A DNA stretch of 64,000 nucleotides, taken from NCBI RefSeq assembly GCF_018399035.1, contig NZ_CP073760.1:1488001-1552000 (forward strand), given 5' to 3'. Made by a program: the position numbers and the translations under genes. The first letter of the stretch is position 1. Each line of letters begins with the position of its first letter. Positions 61,476 to 64,000 of this stretch are shown piece by piece. Source of the stretch: Thiocapsa sp. (GTDB lineage Bacteria; Pseudomonadota; Gammaproteobacteria; Chromatiales; Chromatiaceae). Under the pieces are notes generated by a model that ran no database searches, was not told where the DNA came from, and saw only the letters and a list, made by a program, of their open reading frames with translations.

Positions 61476-61558
61476 GCTTTGCGTGGCTGCTCCGGGAAAG
61501 CAGAGCTTCCGGTACCGGGTTCCCGAGCGGAGCTTGGGAATCAGTTAACCCGCTAAAA

Positions 61559-62650
61559 TCAGTGTTCCTCGCCAACACTCATGTGCCGTACCGCGCGCAA
61601 CCAATCCTCTCCGTCGGGACTGATGAGCAGTTGGTCGCCGAGGTCTTCCAACGTCCGAAGGTCGACGATGCGCGCCAGCAACGGTTCGGTCTGCTCGGCG
61701 ATCGTCAATCCAAAACGACGGCGTACCAGACGGACCAGGATGTGGCGGGTCGCCTCGCGACCTTGCTCAATGCCTTGCTCCAAGCCTTGCTCCAAACCTT
61801 GCTCCAAGCCTTGCTCCAAACCTTTCTCCAAGCCTTGCTGCATCCCTTCTCGTTTCCACTGATCGGTCCAGCTTTCCAGATTCTCGGCCAACATGTGATA
61901 CACCTCGCTGAGTTCGCCAAGGGGGGGCAGTTGCACGCCGGGCAGGCGCTTGGGCAGGAAGACGCGACCGAACCAGACCGCGAAGTCACGGCGCTGGCCG
62001 GTCTGTTCCGGTGCCTTGAGCCAGTCGAGCAAGGCGTGCACGATGCCCATCGCCTCGTCCGCGCCGCGGCTCGCCTCGAGCCGAAACAGGGCCGCACTGA
62101 GGTTGCGCTCGGGCAGGGAGCCGGCGTTGGCGATGCGCTGCTCGTCGAGCAGCAGGTAAGCCTGTCGCGGGCGATAGCACTCGAGCAGCGGCGGCGCCGG
62201 CTCGATGAGCGGCTCCAGCGTCTCGGCAGCACGCCAGGGCGTGACACCATTGTAGAGCACCACGGGCAGCACGGGCGGCAGACGTCCTGCGGCACTCAGG
62301 GTCCCGGCGCGTATGAGATCCTGGTAGAGCAGCCCGAGGTAGGTCTGGATGCGCACGGCCATCCAGGGATCGACGGTGGATTGGAATTCCAGCAGCAGGT
62401 AGACGTAGAGCCAGTCGGGGCCCCAGCGCAGGCGCCAGACGATGTCGTCGGCGCGGTCGCGCAGGTCGTCGGTGACGTAGCTCCCGCTGCAGCGCTCGAG
62501 GGTCTCGAGGTCGAGCGCTTGGACCCAATCGCCGGGCACGAAGCCGCGCAGCAGGTCGCGCACCATCGCGGCGTGACCGTAGAGCAGTTTGTAGCCGCTG
62601 TCGTGGGTGGGGCCGCGCCGCTGTGCCTTGGATGTCTTGGGTGTCTTCAT
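61559..62650 (-). CDS. Rpn/YhgA-like nuclease, copy H
   Basis: 363 residues, spacer MQQG, LEKG, four LEQG, IEQG. Core intact (LLLEFQSTVDPW). TGQRRDFAVWFG has Gln for Leu. ATG at 62650. Confidence 0.87.
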   Translation of the reverse strand: MKTPKTSKAQRRGPTHDSGYKLLYGHAAMVRDLLRGFVPGDWVQALDLETLERCSGSYVTDDLRDRADDIVWRLRWGPDWLYVYLLLEFQSTVDPWMAVRIQTYLGLLYQDLIRAGTLSAAGRLPPVLPVVLYNGVTPWRAAETLEPLIEPAPPLLECYRPRQAYLLLDEQRIANAGSLPERNLSAALFRLEASRGADEAMGIVHALLDWLKAPEQTGQRRDFAVWFGRVFLPKRLPGVQLPPLGELSEVYHMLAENLESWTDQWKREGMQQGLEKGLEQGLEQGLEQGLEQGIEQGREATRHILVRLVRRRFGLTIAEQTEPLLARIVDLRTLEDLGDQLLISPDGEDWLRAVRHMSVGEEH

Positions 62651-62755
62651 ATGACTGATCGATTTCCCTCGCTGTTCTCTCGTTCCCTCGCCCCCGCAAC
62701 GCTCTGCTTTGCGCCTCTGCTCTCGGGAAGCAGAGCTTCCAGTACCGGGTTCCCA

Positions 62756-63026
62756 AGTGTAGCGGCGACTTCAGTCGCCCATAAGCCTCGGCGCGGGCAT
62801 GTCGGGGCGACTGAAGTCGCCGCTACCCTTCTTCGATCTCGGTACGGGCGTCTCGGGGCGACTGAAGTCGCCGCTACCCTCTTCGATCTCGGTACGGGCG
62901 TCTCGGGGCGACTGAAGTCGCCGCTACCCTTCTTCGATCTCGGTGCGGGTGTGTCGGGGCGACTGAAGTCGCCGCTACCCTCTTCGATCTCGGCGCGGGT
63001 GTCTCGGGGCGACTGAAGTCGCCCCT
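62756..63026. repeat. GCGACTGAAGTCGC array, interrupted at its right end
   Basis: Six palindromes. The last reads GACTGAAGTCGCCCCT and is broken there by foreign sequence, where other arrays continue ACCCTCTCTGCTTTG. Confidence 0.88.
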
Positions 63027-63188
63027 TGTATGTTCTGTTCTGAAGGGATTGACAAGGAAAGCGATAAACGGACTTTATGAAGAGTGCCCGGGAAGCCGTT
63101 CGCCCCTTGTATGTTCTGTTCTGAAGGGATTGACAAGGAAAGCGATAAACGGACTTTATGAAGAGTGCCCGGGAAGCCGTTCGCCCCT
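63027..63188. repeat. 81-bp tandem duplication at the IS110 border
   Basis: Two perfect copies (63027-63107, 63108-63188), each from TGTATGTTCTGTTCTGAAGG to AGCCGTTCGCCCCT. Each unit ends CGCCCCT, the same bases that end the broken palindrome, so the units look like short insertions at the same core. Confidence 0.85.
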
Positions 63189-63380
63189 GAAGCCTGGATG
63201 TCGTGTTCCGCTGTTCAGAGCTTGCATGTAGATGGGCTCCCCGCCCTCTTCGCCCATACCGAAGAGTATCCGAGGCCGTGGACATGTCCGGGAGCCTGCA
63301 TACACAAGGTCGGTAGGCGAGGGTACAGGGTCGGGGAACCGGGAATCATAATATCGCGTTGCATCCTGAAGAGACAGACG
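63189..63380 (+). ncRNA. IS110 left non-coding end, candidate bridge RNA
   Basis: 192 bases between the last CGCCCCT and the transposase ATG. In the IS110 family, the left-end leader encodes the bridge RNA that pairs with target and donor. The segment has hairpin potential (ATGTAGATGGGC.../GAGGCCGTGG) but I cannot fold it. Assignment is by position and family knowledge only. Confidence 0.4.
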
Positions 63381-64000
63381 ATGAATACAGCCGGAATCGA
63401 TGTGGCCCACAAGACCCTGGCGCTGGCCGTCAGCACCGAGGAGAAGCTCGGCAAGGTCCGCGAGTTTGCCAACACACCAAGCGGTCATGCCGCGCTGATT
63501 AAGCGCCTTGCAAGGTGCGCGGGTGGAGCGGGTGTGCCTGGAGGCGACCGGCAGCTATCACCTGACCTGGCGCTGGCCATCGATGCGGCCGGGTTGGCGC
63601 TCATGGTGCTCAACCCCAAGGCCGCCAAGCGCTTTGCCGAGGCCTTGCAGACGCGCAACAAGAGCGATGCGGTCGATGCCGGCGTGCTGGCGCAGTTTGC
63701 CCGGCGCATGCCGTTCGAGCCGTGGCGGCGCCCGGCGACCGAGGCGCTGGAGCTGCGTGCCTGTTCACGGCGCTTGGAGGCGTTGGTGGTCGATCGCACG
63801 CGGGCGAAGAACCAACTCCACGCCCTGTTGCAAAGCACCACCACGCCGGCCGTCGTGCTGGAGGACGTGCGCCTGAGCATCCACCAGTACACCGCCCGGA
63901 TTGATGCCCTGCGTGACTGGGCCGATGCGCGCATCAGCGCCGACGAGGAGCTTGCGCAGGTCTACCGGCTGCTCACCGGCATCCCCGGCATCGCCGCCGC
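63381..64000 (+). mobile_element. IS110 family transposase (cut by window edge)
   Basis: ATG 63381. MNTAGIDVAHKTLALAVSTE gives the first Asp of the RuvC-like DEDD site; LMVLNPKAAKRFAEALQTRN and KSDAVDAGVLAQFARRMPFE give the VDA Asp; RTRAKNQLHALLQ and LLTGIPGIAA begin the C-terminal part. Between 63510 and 63565 the frame is shifted: expected GARVERVCLEATGSYHLT appears in another frame, so the catalytic Glu of LEATGSY is lost in the read frame. Two single-base gaps would restore it (near 63513 and 63570). A whole IS110 is about 1.2-1.5 kb, so the right end is outside. Confidence 0.85.

Overview
The window looks like an accessory, cell-surface polysaccharide region of a GC-rich proteobacterium. 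The enzyme set, the EPS-type MarR regulators and the repeat families would fit a purple sulphur gammaproteobacterium (Chromatiales), but that placement is inference; no rRNA, tRNA or housekeeping gene anchors it. Almost every supportable gene is on the minus strand. The long plus-strand frames are mostly antisense shadows of them.

Layout. 1-15 kb: remains of a pseudaminic-acid locus (pseB, pseC, two damaged pseF copies, a pseudaminic-associated methylase, a PIG-L deacetylase, pseG at the left edge and an SpsF-type cytidylyltransferase fragment). It is interrupted by a two-gene ImmA/IrrE-like unit (4.0-5.75 kb), a compact three-gene operon DUF262 / AAA ATPase / PLD-like protein (6.6-9.5 kb, the best candidate for an undescribed defence-type system), DUF29 and small hypothetical genes. 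15-21 kb: gene fragments and repeats, then a Fic protein, an ABC-2 polysaccharide-export permease and an EPS-associated MarR regulator. 21-53 kb: three full copies and several fragments of a TviB/WbpA-type UDP-sugar dehydrogenase, two copies of a TviC-type epimerase, toxin-antitoxin-like modules (PIN, MntA/HepT, NTase/HEPN, XRE), a lipoprotein, a complete DUF6399-transposase IS element with terminal repeats and target duplication, and an ORF-less group IIC intron. 25-63 kb: eight copies of one Rpn/YhgA-like PD-(D/E)XK nuclease gene that differ mainly in the number of a 12-bp (Leu-Glu-Gln-Gly) repeat, separated by arrays of the palindrome GCGACTGAAGTCGC. The window ends inside an IS110 transposase that has landed in one of these arrays.

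How it fits together. The intact metabolic genes would make UDP-GlcNAcA/UDP-GalNAcA-type precursors (TviB, TviC) and export a polysaccharide (ABC permease) under MarR-EPS control. The pseudaminic-acid branch is largely broken: a MITE with a 9-bp target duplication sits in pseF, pseB and pseC carry frameshifts, the methylase has an internal deletion, and one pseG start is fused in frame to an Rpn nuclease. The dominant theme is sequence mosaicism. Short exact pieces of tviB, pseF, Rpn, DUF29, DUF2887 and ImmA-like genes recur in new contexts, next to Rpn nucleases, MITEs, heptamer repeats and palindrome arrays. At least nine single-base frameshifts occur, several in homopolymers, so some breaks may be sequencing errors.
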